From: Humisphaera borealis
GTDB taxonomy: Bacteria > Planctomycetota > Phycisphaerae > Tepidisphaerales > Tepidisphaeraceae
NCBI RefSeq assembly: GCF_015169395.1
Contig: NZ_CP063458.1
Location: 3,906,001 to 3,970,000 of the forward strand
DNA: 64,000 nt
Reading direction: 5' to 3'
The position numbers and the translations under genes were made by a program. The notes below the pieces were generated by a model. It saw only the letters and a list, made by a program, of their open reading frames with translations. It searched no databases and had not been told where the DNA came from. Below are positions 63,699-64,000 of the stretch, in pieces (positions within the stretch are counted from its first letter, which is position 1; the number at the start of each line of letters is the position of its first letter).

Positions 63699-64000
63699 TC
63701 ACTTCAAGTTCTCGGGATTCAGCCCCAGCAACTCCTTCATCACGAACTTCCCGTCCTTGCGGATCAGCTTCCCGTCGAACCAGATCTCGCCGCCGCCGAC
63801 GGCCGGGTCCTGGCGCATCACCATGTCCCAGTGAATCTTGCTCTTGTTGCCGTTGCTCGCCTCGTCGTAACACGCGCCGGGCGTGAAGTGGATGCTGCCG
63901 GCGATCTTCTCGTCGAACAGGATGTCCTTCATCGGCTTGGTCACGTACGGGTTGAACCCGATCGCGAACTCGCCGACGTACCGGCTGCCAGCGTCGGTAT
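63699..64000 (-). CDS. M29 aminopeptidase, C-terminal end (5' end outside window)
   Basis: About 100 residues of the C-terminus. The frame stays open to the window edge. [25 protein letters not shown], the metal-binding [26 protein letters not shown] and [20 protein letters not shown] match thermophilic-type M29 metallo-aminopeptidases (AmpS/PepS). It removes N-terminal amino acids from peptides in the cytoplasm. It ends 26 bases before the kinase gene on the same strand. Confidence 0.88.
   Translation of the reverse strand, partial: TDAGSRYVGEFAIGFNPYVTKPMKDILFDEKIAGSIHFTPGACYDEASNGNKSKIHWDMVMRQDPAVGGGEIWFDGKLIRKDGKFVMKELLGLNPENLK

Overview
The window is GC-rich bacterial DNA that fits the phylum Planctomycetota, probably class Phycisphaerae. 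The evidence is gene content: a Minf_1886/TIGR04138-type protein restricted to Planctomycetes and Verrucomicrobia, an ECF sigma factor of the Rhodopirellula-type subfamily, two surface proteins with an N-terminal LExRxxxSA (LEPR-like) anchor, a PEP-CTERM lamin-tail protein, a DUF4058 protein, and many scattered palindromic intergenic repeats. The genus cannot be fixed from the sequence; a Tepidisphaerales relative is a guess.

Layout. 1-7287 (+): the 3' end of a TonB-dependent receptor, class III fructose-1,6-bisphosphatase, an ABC exporter and a TadG-like pilus-assembly protein. 7289-12635 (-): a giant AsmA-like protein overlapping a lipoprotein gene, then a PilZ protein. 12856-18992 (+): a DUF2784 membrane protein, a four-gene pseudopilin operon, then two LEPR/RTX-like surface proteins, each closed by a hairpin terminator. 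19061-26583 (-): a family 2 glycosyltransferase, a very large GT9-GT2-methyltransferase fusion, a TolC-like efflux protein and a LysE exporter. 26708-29030 (+): the PVC-specific protein, a small membrane protein, an atypical kinase and a DUF1259 lipoprotein. 29042-38086 (mostly -): RsmA, a structured gene-free stretch, two membrane-anchored tyrosine phosphatases, sucC without sucD, and a scattered set of NADH dehydrogenase genes (nuoA, nuoE, nuoD) with DUF4058 between nuoE and nuoD. 38397-48482 (mostly +): a 26-residue basic microprotein, BirA, a lipoprotein hydrolase, a phosphodiesterase, guanine deaminase (-), a histidine kinase and a family-39-like glycosyltransferase.

48483-56383 is the accessory part: about 1.2 kb of nested repeats, an IS4-family element sitting in one of the genome's own palindromes, a lamin-tail PEP-CTERM gene, and a decayed Rhs locus. 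The Rhs locus has an orphan Rhs C-terminal domain, a GspG-like partner gene with a terminator, a frameshifted Rhs core and a 158-bp tandem duplication that ties the Rhs 3' end to the neighbouring serine hydrolase gene.

56291-64000 returns to ordinary genes: serine hydrolase, TIM-barrel isomerase, ECF sigma factor followed by a truncated protein-kinase remnant, PAC2 protein, response regulator, a probable two-gene RNA-end-repair operon (P-loop polynucleotide-kinase-like protein plus a Thg1-like polymerase), and the 3' end of an M29 aminopeptidase.

The three best candidates for something undescribed are the Rhs C-terminal/GspG-like cassette (53126-54399), the kinase/Thg1-like pair (62396-63672) and the GT9-coiled-coil-GT2-methyltransferase fusion (20090-23572). 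All calls come from reading the sequence; no database search was possible.
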